This document shows, piece after piece, positions 53,036 through 62,710 of a stretch of 64,000 bases of DNA. The DNA comes from Gudongella sp046224405 (GTDB taxonomy: Bacteria > Bacillota > Clostridia > Tissierellales > Tissierellaceae): contig NZ_JBJXRK010000004.1 of NCBI RefSeq assembly GCF_046224405.1, forward strand, positions 62,001-126,000. Direction: 5' to 3'. The position numbers and the translations under genes were made by a program. The stretch's first letter is position 1; every line of letters starts with the position of its first letter. A model generated the notes under the pieces. The model was not told the origin of the DNA. It ran no database searches and saw only the letters and a program-made list of their open reading frames with translations.

Positions 53036-54370
53036 TTAAGTCATCTTGACTGTCTGTGAATCCCTTGAAGATTCCTTAAGTGATTCCTCCATTCTGTTCA
53101 CCGCACTATTCTTTACCCCATCCAGCTTTTCCCTTGCAACCGAGAGCATCAGCTTGATCCTGTTTTCCTGATTGACCCTGGTTGCCCCCGGGTCATAGTC
53201 AATTGGTACAATGTTTGCTGTTGGATGTATCTTCTTTATGTTTGCCACAACTCCCTTGCCGACTATGTGGTTTGGAAGGCACCCAAAGGGCTGTGTCACA
53301 ACTATGTTCTCATAACCCTTTGCCACAAGCTCCATCATTTCAGCAGGCAGAAGCCAACCCTCTCCCATCTTGCAGCCCAGTCCCACTACATCATCAACCA
53401 TTGATTTCAGATGTTTGAAGGGGGAAGGTGCAGTAAATCTGCTGTTTTTCTGGACAGCCTGAATCATTATATTCTCAAGGCCTCCAAGGTAACGGTTTAT
53501 CCTGTCCATGATCACGCTTCTCCAGAACTTCCCTCCATAGAGCTGCTGGTCAATTACCCCGTTTTCAACTGTATACATTATGAATCCCATCAGACCCGGG
53601 ACCATCACTTCACAATCCTCCCTGTGGAGAAACTCTTCAAGCTGGTTGTTGCCAAGACTTGAGAACTTAACATATATCTCACCCACAACTCCTACCCTGA
53701 CCTTGCTCCTCTCCTCCCTCTGAATTCCCTCAAAGGAAAGGACTATCTCCTTCATCAAGGCCTTCATTTCCCTTTGCTTTATGGTTCTTCCCGACTGAAA
53801 TTCCTCTCCTAATCTTTCTATCCACATGTCCAGATTTCTCCTGCTCTCTCCCTGGGCCCTTTCATATGGCCTTGTCTGATTGTAAAGAAGCATCAGAAGG
53901 TCTCCATAGATCAGACTGGCCATGGATTGCTTTAGCATTGGGAAGGACACCTTGAACCCGCTGTTTTTTTCCATCCCTCCAGCGTTTAGGGAAATTACCG
54001 GAACATGACCATAGCCTGCCTTTATCAGAGCCTTTCTCAAGAGGTGTATGTAGTTTGATGCTCTACAGCCACCACCTGTCTGGGTTATGAGAAGGGCTAC
54101 CCTATCTGTGTCGTATTCTCCTGAATTAAGGGCATCAATCATCTGCCCGATTACAAGAAGGGCCGGATAACAGGTGTCATTATGGACATTCCTCAAACCC
54201 TGGTCAACCACTGAAGGTCCTGTGTTCTTGAGAACCGTCATTTTGTAGCCAAAATTCCTGAATACCTTCTCCAGCAAGGAGAAGTGGATCGGAGCCATAT
54301 CCGGGCATAGAATGGTGTAGTCCTCTTTCATTTCCCTTGTGAACTCGATTCTCCTAACTCTTATGCCCAT
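53036..54370 (-). CDS. 2-hydroxyacyl-CoA dehydratase-like C-terminal component (HgdB/DUF2229-type)
   Basis: A 444-residue protein equivalent to the C-terminal third of the large acyl-CoA dehydratase activase-related proteins of Clostridia. It has FTREMKEDYTILCPDMAPIHF near its start, a D-T-C-Y-P region (HNDTCYPALLVIGQ near 59), TQTGGGCRASNY near 95 and FGCLPNHIVGKGV near 373, all with cysteines suggestive of Fe-S or substrate sites. An independent AAGGAGG site lies 9 bases before ATG 54370, and the ORF overlaps the upstream gene by 17 bases. The substrate is unknown. Confidence 0.82.
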   Translation of the reverse strand: MGIRVRRIEFTREMKEDYTILCPDMAPIHFSLLEKVFRNFGYKMTVLKNTGPSVVDQGLRNVHNDTCYPALLVIGQMIDALNSGEYDTDRVALLITQTGGGCRASNYIHLLRKALIKAGYGHVPVISLNAGGMEKNSGFKVSFPMLKQSMASLIYGDLLMLLYNQTRPYERAQGESRRNLDMWIERLGEEFQSGRTIKQREMKALMKEIVLSFEGIQREERSKVRVGVVGEIYVKFSSLGNNQLEEFLHREDCEVMVPGLMGFIMYTVENGVIDQQLYGGKFWRSVIMDRINRYLGGLENIMIQAVQKNSRFTAPSPFKHLKSMVDDVVGLGCKMGEGWLLPAEMMELVAKGYENIVVTQPFGCLPNHIVGKGVVANIKKIHPTANIVPIDYDPGATRVNQENRIKLMLSVAREKLDGVKNSAVNRMEESLKESSRDSQTVKMT

Positions 54371-57290
54371 GTCCCTTCTCCTCCTTATCCTTCTGCTCTA
54401 TTGCAGATAGCAGGCTTCGTATTCTGATTCTAACTGCTCCCAGATTCGTTATTTCGTCTATCTTCAGCTGAGTATAGATTTTTCCTTTTCCCTCAAGTAT
54501 TGCCTTTATTTCATCGCTTGTGATTGCATCCAGACCGCAGCCAAAGGATACAAGCTGAACCAGTTCCATATCCTCCTGGTTTCCTACATAGTCAGCAACA
54601 GAATACAGCCTGGAGTGATAGGTCCATTGATTTAGAACATCAACAGGAGTCTTGGTTGCAAGGTTGCTTATTGAGTCCTCGCTTAACACAACCACTCCAT
54701 ACTCTGTAATCAGCTTTGATATTCCATGATTCGTCTCAGGATCCACATGGTAGGGTCTTCCAGCTAGAACTATTATTCTCTTGCCATTTTCTCTAGCTTT
54801 TTCAAGAAATTCCTGGCCCTTGGACTGCACCTTTCTAATGTATGTCCTATATTCCTTTATTCCCCTATCAACGGCAAACCTAACCTCATTTATCTTAATA
54901 TCCTTATGGGTTCTTTGCAGTATTTCCAAGAGCTTCCTGGAAAGCACCTTCTTGTTCTTGAGCCCCATGTAGTCAAATATGAAGTTTGTACCTTCCAGTC
55001 TCTCAATATTGGCAGCTATCACCTCAGGATAATATGCCACAACTGGACAGTTGAAATAATTGTCCCCCATTTTTTCATCTATGTTGTAGGTCAGGCAGGG
55101 ATAGAATATTGTATCCACATCCCTGTCGATCAGGTATTCTATATGGCCATGGACAAGCTTTGCAGGAAAGCATACGGTATCTGACGGAATTGTGTGCTGA
55201 CCCCTAATGAACAGCTCCCTTGAAGAAAATGGTGAACGGATCACCTCAAAATCCAAGAGGGAGAAGACTGTATGCCAGAAGGGCAGCATCTCATACATGT
55301 TAAGTGCCATCGGAATTCCTATTGATCCCCTTCGTCCCTTGATTGACTTGTACTCCCTAAGTAGCTTTAGCTTCTCTTCATACATGTCAAAGCGCTCTTC
55401 AGAATTTCTGCTCTTAAGTGGCCTGTCACATCTGTTTCCACCGATGAACCTCCTGTTGTCTCCAAAGCTGTTAACCGTCAAGCTGCAGTTGTTCTCACAA
55501 AGCCCGCACATTACAACCTTTACCTGATGGTTAAACATCTGGAGCTGATTCTCATTGAGTATGGAGGTTTCTTCATTACCCATGTCCCTTGCATAAATGG
55601 CAGCACCGTATGCACCCATCAGTCCTGAGATGTTTGGTCTTATGACCTTCTGATCCAGCTCATCCTCAAATGCCTTGAGTACGGTATCGTTATAGAAGGT
55701 TCCTCCCTGAACAACAATATTCTCTCCCAGATCCCTTGCGCTGGAGGCCCTGATAACCTTGTAAAGTGCATTTTTTATTACACTTATTGAAAGTCCCGCT
55801 GATATGTCTGCCATGCTTGCTCCGTCCTTCTGAGCCTGTTTAACAGAGGAATTCATAAATACAGTGCATCTGGAGCCAAGGTCAACGGGATCCGTTGAGT
55901 ATATCCCAAGATTTGCAAACTCACCTATGTCATAGCCCAGAGCTTCAGCAAAGGTCTGCAAAAATGACCCACAGCCCGAGGAGCATGCCTCGTTGAGGAA
56001 TATGCTGTCAATCACTCCATCCCTTATCTTGAAGCATTTTATGTCCTGTCCGCCTATATCTATAATAAAATCAACATCCGGCTTGTACTTCTTGGCAGCA
56101 GTATAATGAGCTATGGTTTCCACAACCCCATAATCCAATGAGAATGCGTTCTTTAGCAACTCCTCTCCATAGCCTGTCACAGCTGATGACCTTATGTTTA
56201 TGTTTGGATACTTCCTATAGAAGTCCAATAGAAAGTCCCTGATCAGTGGAACCGGATTCCCCTGATTTGATCTGTATATGCTGTGAAGAATCCTATCCTC
56301 ACTGTCCATGATAACAGCCTTTATTGTGGTTGAACCTGCATCTATTCCCAGATAGGCATCACCCTTGTATGTAAAGGGGTCTGAATAGGTTACCTGCTCC
56401 ATTTCATGTCGACTTTTAAACACCATGTATTCCTCTTCATCCCTGAATAGTCTTTTAAGACCACCGTATGACGACTTCTTGACCTGGTTGTTTTCAAGTC
56501 TTGTCACAAGGTCAGGTAGGTTTACAGGCGTTTCAAAATCGCTTAATGCCGCTCCCATTGCAACAAAATACAGTGAATTTTCCGGACATATTCCGTTGAC
56601 TCCAAGAGTCCTGTTAAAGGTCTCCCTAAGCTGTGAAAAGAAGGTCAATGGTCCTCCAAGATATACCACCTTTCCCTTGATGGGCCTTCCCTGGGCCAGA
56701 CCTCCGATTGTCTGATTGACAACAGCCTGAAATATGCTTGCAGACATGTCGCTTTTACTGGCTCCCTGATTTAGGAGTGGCTGAATATCAGACTTGGCAA
56801 ACACCCCACATCTTGAGGCTATTGTATACTGTTTTTCATGACTCTTTGACAGCTCGTTCATTTCAGTAAGGCTTATACCCATGAGGGTTGCCATCTGGTC
56901 TATAAAGGCACCCGTACCCCCTGCACAGGATCCATTCATCCTTACCTCAAGCCCATTGGACAGAAAAAGGATCTTTGCATCCTCCCCTCCAAGCTCAATG
57001 ACAACATCAGTTCCCTCCACCTCTCTCATAACAGCCAATCTAGTGGCATATACCTCCTGAATAAAGGGTATGTCATGCTTCTCGGCAAGTCCCATTCCAG
57101 CGGACCCGGAGATAGAGAGGCTTGCCTTCTTTTCAGATGGAAACCTTCCCATTATTTCATTCAGCAGTACAATAGTCTTCTCCCTGATTTGAGAAAAGTG
57201 CCGCTCATAGGAATGAAAGATCAGGTTATCCTTCTCATCCAGCACGACACATTTCAAGGTAGTTGAACCGACATCCAAGCCAATTTTCAT
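54354..57290 (-). CDS. Acyl-CoA dehydratase activase-related ATPase, two ASKHA domains
   Basis: A 978-residue protein related to HgdC/BcrA-type ATPases that drive electrons into 2-hydroxyacyl-CoA dehydratases. Two ASKHA ATPase domains are visible (about 1-280 and 315-580), each with phosphate loops (GLDVGSTTLK and GIDAGSTTIKA) and a cluster-Cys region (NGSCAGGTGAF and NEACSSGCGSF). A CGLCENNCSL motif lies near 620 and a further DUF2229-like region after it. ATG at 57290 follows AAGGTGATC. It is followed by the HgdB-like gene with a 17-base overlap. The family is widely conserved in anaerobes, but its physiological substrate is not established. Confidence 0.85.
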   Translation of the reverse strand: MKIGLDVGSTTLKCVVLDEKDNLIFHSYERHFSQIREKTIVLLNEIMGRFPSEKKASLSISGSAGMGLAEKHDIPFIQEVYATRLAVMREVEGTDVVIELGGEDAKILFLSNGLEVRMNGSCAGGTGAFIDQMATLMGISLTEMNELSKSHEKQYTIASRCGVFAKSDIQPLLNQGASKSDMSASIFQAVVNQTIGGLAQGRPIKGKVVYLGGPLTFFSQLRETFNRTLGVNGICPENSLYFVAMGAALSDFETPVNLPDLVTRLENNQVKKSSYGGLKRLFRDEEEYMVFKSRHEMEQVTYSDPFTYKGDAYLGIDAGSTTIKAVIMDSEDRILHSIYRSNQGNPVPLIRDFLLDFYRKYPNINIRSSAVTGYGEELLKNAFSLDYGVVETIAHYTAAKKYKPDVDFIIDIGGQDIKCFKIRDGVIDSIFLNEACSSGCGSFLQTFAEALGYDIGEFANLGIYSTDPVDLGSRCTVFMNSSVKQAQKDGASMADISAGLSISVIKNALYKVIRASSARDLGENIVVQGGTFYNDTVLKAFEDELDQKVIRPNISGLMGAYGAAIYARDMGNEETSILNENQLQMFNHQVKVVMCGLCENNCSLTVNSFGDNRRFIGGNRCDRPLKSRNSEERFDMYEEKLKLLREYKSIKGRRGSIGIPMALNMYEMLPFWHTVFSLLDFEVIRSPFSSRELFIRGQHTIPSDTVCFPAKLVHGHIEYLIDRDVDTIFYPCLTYNIDEKMGDNYFNCPVVAYYPEVIAANIERLEGTNFIFDYMGLKNKKVLSRKLLEILQRTHKDIKINEVRFAVDRGIKEYRTYIRKVQSKGQEFLEKARENGKRIIVLAGRPYHVDPETNHGISKLITEYGVVVLSEDSISNLATKTPVDVLNQWTYHSRLYSVADYVGNQEDMELVQLVSFGCGLDAITSDEIKAILEGKGKIYTQLKIDEITNLGAVRIRIRSLLSAIEQKDKEEKGHGHKS

Positions 57291-57359
57291 TATGATCACC
57301 TTATTCTTCAGATTATGCCATCATTTTACTACATTTATCGATAAAAGTCTATCTGGGAA

Positions 57360-57636
57360 AACGAGTGGAAAGTGAACAATGAACAGTGAACAGTGAACAA
57401 AGAACAATGTAAAGAAGTAAGAGATAAGAAACTAAAGATAATAAGAGGGTCAAGACTCTTCGCACAGCTCAGAGTGACAAAAATGTTGTCATAAGTACCC
57501 GGCAATAGAAATATCCAAAATCTTTGATTTTGATATATTTCATTGAGAGGGTAGCTGAGGCTGGCCGAAGGATCTTGGTCTACAAAGCTAGACCCATATA
57601 ATCAATTGTGAATTGTGAATTGAGATCTGTGAATTA
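57360..57636. repeat. Dispersed repeat-rich gap
   Basis: No gene is supported. The stretch has tandem GTGAACA/ATGAACA words at 57369-57405, a block at about 57497-57552 similar to 22088-22141, and AATTGTGAATTGTGAATTG at 57604. It is the third member of the intergenic repeat family seen at 21.7 and 49.6 kb. Confidence 0.6.
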
Positions 57637-57661
57637 AAAAACCAGGCTCTCGCCTGGTTTT
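57637..57661 (-). terminator. Terminator of guaB
   Basis: AAAACCAGGC/GCCTGGTTTT hairpin with T run on the minus strand, just past the guaB stop. Confidence 0.9.
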
Positions 57662-57665
57662 AAAA

Positions 57666-59117
57666 CTATCCTCTCTGATAGTTTGGTGATTCCTTTGTTA
57701 TTGTAATATGGTGTGGGTGGTTTTCAACAAGAGATGCTCCAGAAATCTTTATCATCTTAGCCTTCTCCTGAAGCTCTGGAATATCCTTAGCACCAACATA
57801 GCCCATACCTGATTTCAATCCACCTACCAGCTGATAAACCACATCTCCAAGCTTACCCTTGTAGTGGACCCTTCCTTCAACCCCTTCAGGTACATATTTC
57901 TTGGTATCCTCCTGGAAGTATCTGTCCTTGCTTCCGGAATCCATAGCTCCCATGGAGCCCATGCCCCTGTATTCCTTGTATCTTCTTCCTTCAAAAAGAA
58001 CCTCTTCTCCAGGGCTCTCCTCTGTTCCAGCAAACATTGACCCTGCCATCACAACATTGGCTCCAGCTGCTATTGCCTTTGTAATATCTCCAGAATACTT
58101 GATCCCGCCGTCAGCTATTATGGGAATTTCGTGCTCTGCAGCAGCCTTGGCGCAGTTCATAACTGCAGTTACCTGGGGAACCCCAATCCCTGTAACTACC
58201 CTCGTGGTACAGATTGAACCAGGTCCAATTCCAACCTTAACCGCATCCGCTCCAGCTTTTATAAGGTCCAGGGTTGCTTCTGCAGTTGCCACATTACCTG
58301 CAATAACCTGAAGGTCAGGGTAGTTGGCCTTGATCTTTGAAACCGCCTCAAGCACTCCCTTTGAATGGCCATGGGCTGTGTCAACCACCACTACATCAAC
58401 CTGGCTTTTCACAAGGGCAGCGACCCTTTCCATCATATCAGCAGTAACTCCAACGGCTGCACCTGCAAGCAGTCTATCCTTCTTGTCCCTTGCGGAGTTA
58501 GGAAACTCAATTGACTTCTCTATGTCCTTGATTGTAATAAGACCCCTCAATTTGAAATCATCATCCACCAAAGGCAGCTTCTCGAACTTATGCTGCTTCA
58601 TTATTTCAAGGGCCTCATCCATGGTTATGTCAATCTGTGCCGTAACAAGGTTTTCCTTTGTCATCACCTCGTCGATCTTTCTTGTGATGTCCTTCTCAAA
58701 TCTTATGTCCCTGTTTGTAAGTATCCCCACAAGGGTGTTGTCCTCTTCAACAATGGGAACTCCTGAAATCCTGTATCTTTCCATTAGCTCCAAAGCATCG
58801 GAGACTGCATGTTCCTTTGAAAGGGAAAAAGGATCTGTAATTATTCCATGCTCTGATCTTTTGACCCTATCAACTTCAAGGGCTTGCTTTTCAATGGACA
58901 TATTCTTGTGAATTATACCTATTCCACCTTCCCTTGCTATTGCTATGGCCATCTTGGATTCAGTTACAGTGTCCATTCCAGCTGTCATCAATGGAATATT
59001 AAGCTTTATCTTTCTTGTAAGCTGTGTGCCTACATTGGTGTTTCTTGGCAGTACCTCAGATTTCCCCGGCAAGAGAAGCACATCATCAAAGGTCAAACCC
59101 TCTCCAACAAATTCCAA
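57666..59117 (-). CDS. guaB: Inosine-5'-monophosphate dehydrogenase
   Basis: GuaB oxidises IMP to XMP with NAD+, the branch toward guanine nucleotides. The 483-residue TIM barrel opens GEGLTFDDVLLLPGKS and contains two CBS domains (about 92-205). The IMP/catalytic loop GPGSICTTRVVTGIG has catalytic Cys near 300. The flap RYFQEDTKKYVPEGVEG near 395 and the C-terminal region are normal. The start is TTG at 59117, 6 bases after GGAGGAA. It is unlinked to the main pur cluster and has no visible guanine aptamer. Confidence 0.98.
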   Translation of the reverse strand: MEFVGEGLTFDDVLLLPGKSEVLPRNTNVGTQLTRKIKLNIPLMTAGMDTVTESKMAIAIAREGGIGIIHKNMSIEKQALEVDRVKRSEHGIITDPFSLSKEHAVSDALELMERYRISGVPIVEEDNTLVGILTNRDIRFEKDITRKIDEVMTKENLVTAQIDITMDEALEIMKQHKFEKLPLVDDDFKLRGLITIKDIEKSIEFPNSARDKKDRLLAGAAVGVTADMMERVAALVKSQVDVVVVDTAHGHSKGVLEAVSKIKANYPDLQVIAGNVATAEATLDLIKAGADAVKVGIGPGSICTTRVVTGIGVPQVTAVMNCAKAAAEHEIPIIADGGIKYSGDITKAIAAGANVVMAGSMFAGTEESPGEEVLFEGRRYKEYRGMGSMGAMDSGSKDRYFQEDTKKYVPEGVEGRVHYKGKLGDVVYQLVGGLKSGMGYVGAKDIPELQEKAKMIKISGASLVENHPHHITITKESPNYQRG

Positions 59118-59197
59118 ATTAATTCCTCCTTTTTCAAACCCAGTTTATATTTCTTTATAATGTAACAAAACCAATGGGTAATGTCAAGGAAAGAAAA

Positions 59198-59218
59198 TAG
59201 GAGCATCAAGCTCCTATC
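59198..59218 (-). terminator. Terminator overlapping the end of nrfA
   Basis: ATAGGAGCTTGATGCTCCTAT hairpin followed on the minus strand by TTTTC; its stem overlaps the last codons of nrfA. Confidence 0.75.
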
Positions 59219-60386
59219 TTAAAATATCTATCCCGGCTTGAGCAAGCTCCATTGCTTCTTCAAGCAGCTCCAATGCCAGCCTGTTGTTGTGATATCCTTC
59301 GCTGTTCTCCACAAAAACAAAGTCCCACTTAAATTGTGCCTGACGGTGATAATTTCTCGCTTCCTGGAGAACCTCATCGCTTACGGTCTGGTTGTTTGTC
59401 TCTTCTGTCAACATACCTATGAGGTCCATCAATACTCTTGAAGATTCGTTCATCTTTTCCTCTACATTTCCTTGGATATCCTCAACCCACGCTATCAAAG
59501 ATTCTGGTGTCTGGTCACTGTGACAGCCCATGCAGGATGCTTCAAGTGTCTTTAAAGGACTTGTCCAGTGATGTGACCTGAAGGCATCCCCTTGGGGACT
59601 TTCCTCTGAAGGCATGTGACAGTCAATACACGTCAGTCCAAAACGCGAATGGAGGCTTCCCTGGAAGGTCTCAAACTCAGGGTGTTGAACCTTTAGCAGT
59701 TGTGTACCAGTTGAAGGGTGCTCCCAGTCATAGTAGCCTATCTCATCAAAGTACTGAATCATGCCATCGGTGCCGAATCCGTTGTGCCATGGCAAAGTAA
59801 CCACCTTGGTCTCAGGGTCCTGGTAGTATTCCACATGACATTGACCACAAACCATTTCCCTCGGCTCAAATTCCTCCCCGAGATTTTCAACTCCTGTCAT
59901 GAAATGTCCTCTGTTGATGTTGATAACACCTGGAGTGTTCTCATGGCAGTCATAGCAGGATATGGTATTGACCATATTCTCTGTTGCCTCCTCAAATGTC
60001 ATGGAATGGGCTGTTATACCTTCCTCCTCAACCATCTTCAGGTAGTCTGGAGACTTGCAGGCGAAGCAGCTGGCAGCAGCCTTTGGTCTCTCTGTATGTA
60101 TGACATCCTCCAATGCATAGGTGTGACCCCTTGCCCTCAGGTATTCAATGCTGAATCCATAGCCTTCATAGAAGGTCTTCAACTCAGGATACTTTTCAAG
60201 GTAATCAATCGGCACTGATCCGCCAAAGGTTGTCTCTACCATTTCGTTGTTTCTCAGGTAGGTCTCATACACAAGCGGATGCTCATCCTCCCACTCCGAA
60301 GCTGGTATAATATCTTCAGCTCCATTTCCGCAACCTGTGGCAAAGGACAGTAAAACAGCCAACAAGAAGGCCGATTTCTTCTTCAT
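59214..60386 (-). CDS. nrfA: Ammonia-forming cytochrome c nitrite reductase, lipoprotein form
   Basis: A pentaheme NrfA-type nitrite reductase that makes ammonium. ATG at 60386 follows AAGGAGGTGAG and gives a lipoprotein signal (LLSFATGC, Cys about 19) that would anchor it outside the membrane. Heme 1 is the Lys-ligated CxxCK type (CFACK). The other sites are CYDCH, CGQCH, CIDCH and CMGCH. The conserved KVQHPEFE segment is present. At 390 residues it is somewhat short. No nrfH or other quinol dehydrogenase gene is adjacent, so electrons must arrive by another route. Confidence 0.93.
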   Translation of the reverse strand: MKKKSAFLLAVLLSFATGCGNGAEDIIPASEWEDEHPLVYETYLRNNEMVETTFGGSVPIDYLEKYPELKTFYEGYGFSIEYLRARGHTYALEDVIHTERPKAAASCFACKSPDYLKMVEEEGITAHSMTFEEATENMVNTISCYDCHENTPGVININRGHFMTGVENLGEEFEPREMVCGQCHVEYYQDPETKVVTLPWHNGFGTDGMIQYFDEIGYYDWEHPSTGTQLLKVQHPEFETFQGSLHSRFGLTCIDCHMPSEESPQGDAFRSHHWTSPLKTLEASCMGCHSDQTPESLIAWVEDIQGNVEEKMNESSRVLMDLIGMLTEETNNQTVSDEVLQEARNYHRQAQFKWDFVFVENSEGYHNNRLALELLEEAMELAQAGIDILR

Positions 60387-60426
60387 TTTACTCACCTCCT
60401 TCCCTCGGTTATATTATACCCGTTTA

Positions 60427-61659
60427 TCACTCCCTTACTTCCATCAGCTTCAGGCAGGCAAGAACCATTGTCCTTGTACAGAACTTTATCCACCTTTCGT
60501 CTACATCGAATGTGGGACTGTGTCCAGGTCCATAGTTTCCTGTTCCCACCTTATAGTAGAGGGACTCCACCCTCTGGGATATGAATCCAAAATCCTCTGC
60601 TGCCATCACCGGCTGGGCATCCTGGATAACACACCCTTCCAGGCAGGTCTCCCCAGGGGAATCCATGTCGATGTCACTAACAAGTTCATTGTAGCTGTCC
60701 TTCAGCAGTCCTCCCACAATCCTTGCAGCCTCCTTGCTGTTGCTTACAGAAGGATAACCATCTTTGAACACGCACTCGCATTCCCCTCCAAAGGCCTTGG
60801 CAATCCCCGAGGATATCTTAGCTATCTGGTCCCTAATCACCTCCCTGGATCTGCCATCAAGTGACCGTATGATCCCCTTCAACTGGACCATGTCCGCTAT
60901 TACATTGGTGGCATTTCCCCCAGAGACCATCCCCACAGATAAGGTGGCTGTGGAAAACGGGTCAAGGTTCCTGCCCTGTATTGAATTCAAAGCCACAATA
61001 ATATGGCCCGCAATGTTAATTGCATCTATACCCTGCTGCGGCTTTCTTGAGTGTGCAGACTTTCCCCTAATGGTTAATGTGAACCCATCTGAACAGGCTG
61101 TTATGATCCCTTGGTTCAAATGCACCAACCCTTTGTCCATGGGCATTACGTGAAGTGCCAGGGCCAGGTCCACATCTGGGTCCAAAAGTACTCCTCCTTC
61201 TATCATCCTCCTTGCACCTGCTCCCCTTTCCTCGCCAGGCTGATACAGGAACTTGACAATGCCACTCCATTCACCTCTCAAGCGGCTCATTACCCTTGCC
61301 ACGGCAACAAGATTAGCGGTGTGGACATCGTGACCACAGGCATGCATGATCCCCTTGTTCCTGGATTTGAACTCCGATTCCACCTGCTCCTCAATGGGCA
61401 GTGCGTCCATGTCAGCCCTTAAAAGCACAGTCTTGTATTTTTGACCCGGCTCCGGTGCCTTTCCACCTTCCATGGTGAATAAAATTCCTGTATCACCTAC
61501 AAGTTCAAGGTTTCCGTCAAGTTTGGACAAACTTTCTGCAACAAGCCTTGAGGTCTGGTATTCCACGTGGGACAGCTCGGGGTTCTGGTGGATTTTTCTT
61601 CTCAGCTCCACTGTATCATTTTCATATTCATTTGTGAGATTCAATATCTTATCAATCAT
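60427..61659 (-). CDS. M20-family amidohydrolase (hippurate/N-acyl amino acid type)
   Basis: A cytosolic metallo-hydrolase of 410 residues. The metal-binding regions are GHDVHTANLV near 100, GEERGAGARRMIEGG near 140 and MAAEDFGF near 350. The dimerisation/lid domain is around 190-300. The pattern places it with N-acyl-L-amino acid amidohydrolases and hippurate hydrolases; the physiological substrate is unknown. The start at 61659 follows AGGTGA; an in-frame GTG at 61668 is part of that site. Confidence 0.88.
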   Translation of the reverse strand: MIDKILNLTNEYENDTVELRRKIHQNPELSHVEYQTSRLVAESLSKLDGNLELVGDTGILFTMEGGKAPEPGQKYKTVLLRADMDALPIEEQVESEFKSRNKGIMHACGHDVHTANLVAVARVMSRLRGEWSGIVKFLYQPGEERGAGARRMIEGGVLLDPDVDLALALHVMPMDKGLVHLNQGIITACSDGFTLTIRGKSAHSRKPQQGIDAINIAGHIIVALNSIQGRNLDPFSTATLSVGMVSGGNATNVIADMVQLKGIIRSLDGRSREVIRDQIAKISSGIAKAFGGECECVFKDGYPSVSNSKEAARIVGGLLKDSYNELVSDIDMDSPGETCLEGCVIQDAQPVMAAEDFGFISQRVESLYYKVGTGNYGPGHSPTFDVDERWIKFCTRTMVLACLKLMEVRE

Positions 61660-61712
61660 AAGCTTCACCTGGTCATAATATACCCTATATCATACAGGTT
61701 TATAGCACACAA

Positions 61713-61764
61713 AAAAGTGCGGCCTTCAAACATCCACCATAGAATGTTTGAAGGCCGCACTTTT
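61713..61764 (-). terminator. Terminator of the arsenic-type operon
   Basis: AAAAGTGCGGCCTTCAAACAT and its complement make a perfect 21-bp stem, followed by TTTTTTG on the minus strand. Confidence 0.9.
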
Positions 61765-61780
61765 ATTTCGCTGAAGAAAC

Positions 61781-62710
61781 CTATCTCATCTTCATTGGTA
61801 TTCCAATTTTATCTTCCCATGCCTTGGCCATGGGCCTTATTATCTGAGGCCCAATTTTTGATATGACAACCAGCTGCTCCTCTTCTCTTGGCTCCGTGTT
61901 TTTAATGTCCAGCCTGTTGCCGACAACATCAATCTGGCTCCAACCCTTTTCCAGTCTTGCAAAGCCCTTTATTCTGTATGCATCCTTCTTGATTTCATCA
62001 ATGAAACTGGAAAGCTCCTTTTCCCCAAGAGGGCTTTCAAAGCTTATTGTCAGAGTCTTTGGCTTGTTCTCCGGAGCATTGGTTGAATCTTCCCCTTCGG
62101 TCCATTTGTATTTCATAAGGTCCTCACCCAGAAAATTGTAATCCAATCTCCCATGGCTTGATGTTTCAATTGGAACTATTGGATTTATCTCCTTGATCTT
62201 CTCTATTGTCCTTGTGAGACTGCTCTCATCCACCAGGTCAGTCTTGCTAAGCACGGCAAGGTGGCAATGCTTTATCTGTCTTTCAACTGTTTCAAGGTCT
62301 TCAAGCTGATCCATAAAATTAAGTGCATCCGTTACGCAGATAGCTCCCCTGTAGTCATAAACACTTCCCTTTACAGACTCAACACCTTCCATTATCTCTC
62401 CGATGTTTGAAGGATCTGCAAGCCCTGATGACTCAACAAACAGATACCTTATATCCCTGTCAGCCATTTCAACCATTGCCTGAGCAAAATTCAACTTCAG
62501 ACATGAGCAAAAGATGGATCCCCTGTTTATTTCAGTAAGCTCCAGACCATCCTTCCTTATGATGTCACCGTCTATTCCAATCCTTCCGAATTCATTCATT
62601 ATGACGCCAACCTTCTCATGGGAAAGGTCCTCAAGAATATTCCTGAGGAAGGTTGTCTTTCCCGCTCCAAGAAAGCCAGTCAACAGATACAGGTCAATTT
62701 TTCTATCCAC
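61781..62710 (-). CDS. CobW/P47K-family GTPase, putative metal chaperone
   Basis: A COG0523 G3E GTPase of 309 residues. Walker A GFLGAGKTTFL near residue 12, the usual metal-binding C-x-C-C replaced by GSIFCSCLK near residue 70, Walker B ESSGLADPS near 95, and the TKxD-equivalent LSKTDLV near 155 are seen. A C-terminal CobW_C domain (about 215-300) is present. Start is GTG at 62710, overlapping the arsC stop (TAGTG). Location in an ArsR/ArsC operon suggests a metal or metalloid stress role rather than cobalamin synthesis. Confidence 0.88.
   Translation of the reverse strand: MDRKIDLYLLTGFLGAGKTTFLRNILEDLSHEKVGVIMNEFGRIGIDGDIIRKDGLELTEINRGSIFCSCLKLNFAQAMVEMADRDIRYLFVESSGLADPSNIGEIMEGVESVKGSVYDYRGAICVTDALNFMDQLEDLETVERQIKHCHLAVLSKTDLVDESSLTRTIEKIKEINPIVPIETSSHGRLDYNFLGEDLMKYKWTEGEDSTNAPENKPKTLTISFESPLGEKELSSFIDEIKKDAYRIKGFARLEKGWSQIDVVGNRLDIKNTEPREEEQLVVISKIGPQIIRPMAKAWEDKIGIPMKMR

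Noticed and set aside
54354..54370. Overlap of the activase genes considered as a programmed frameshift.
   Set aside because: No slippery heptamer is visible, and the downstream gene has its own AAGGAGG and ATG.
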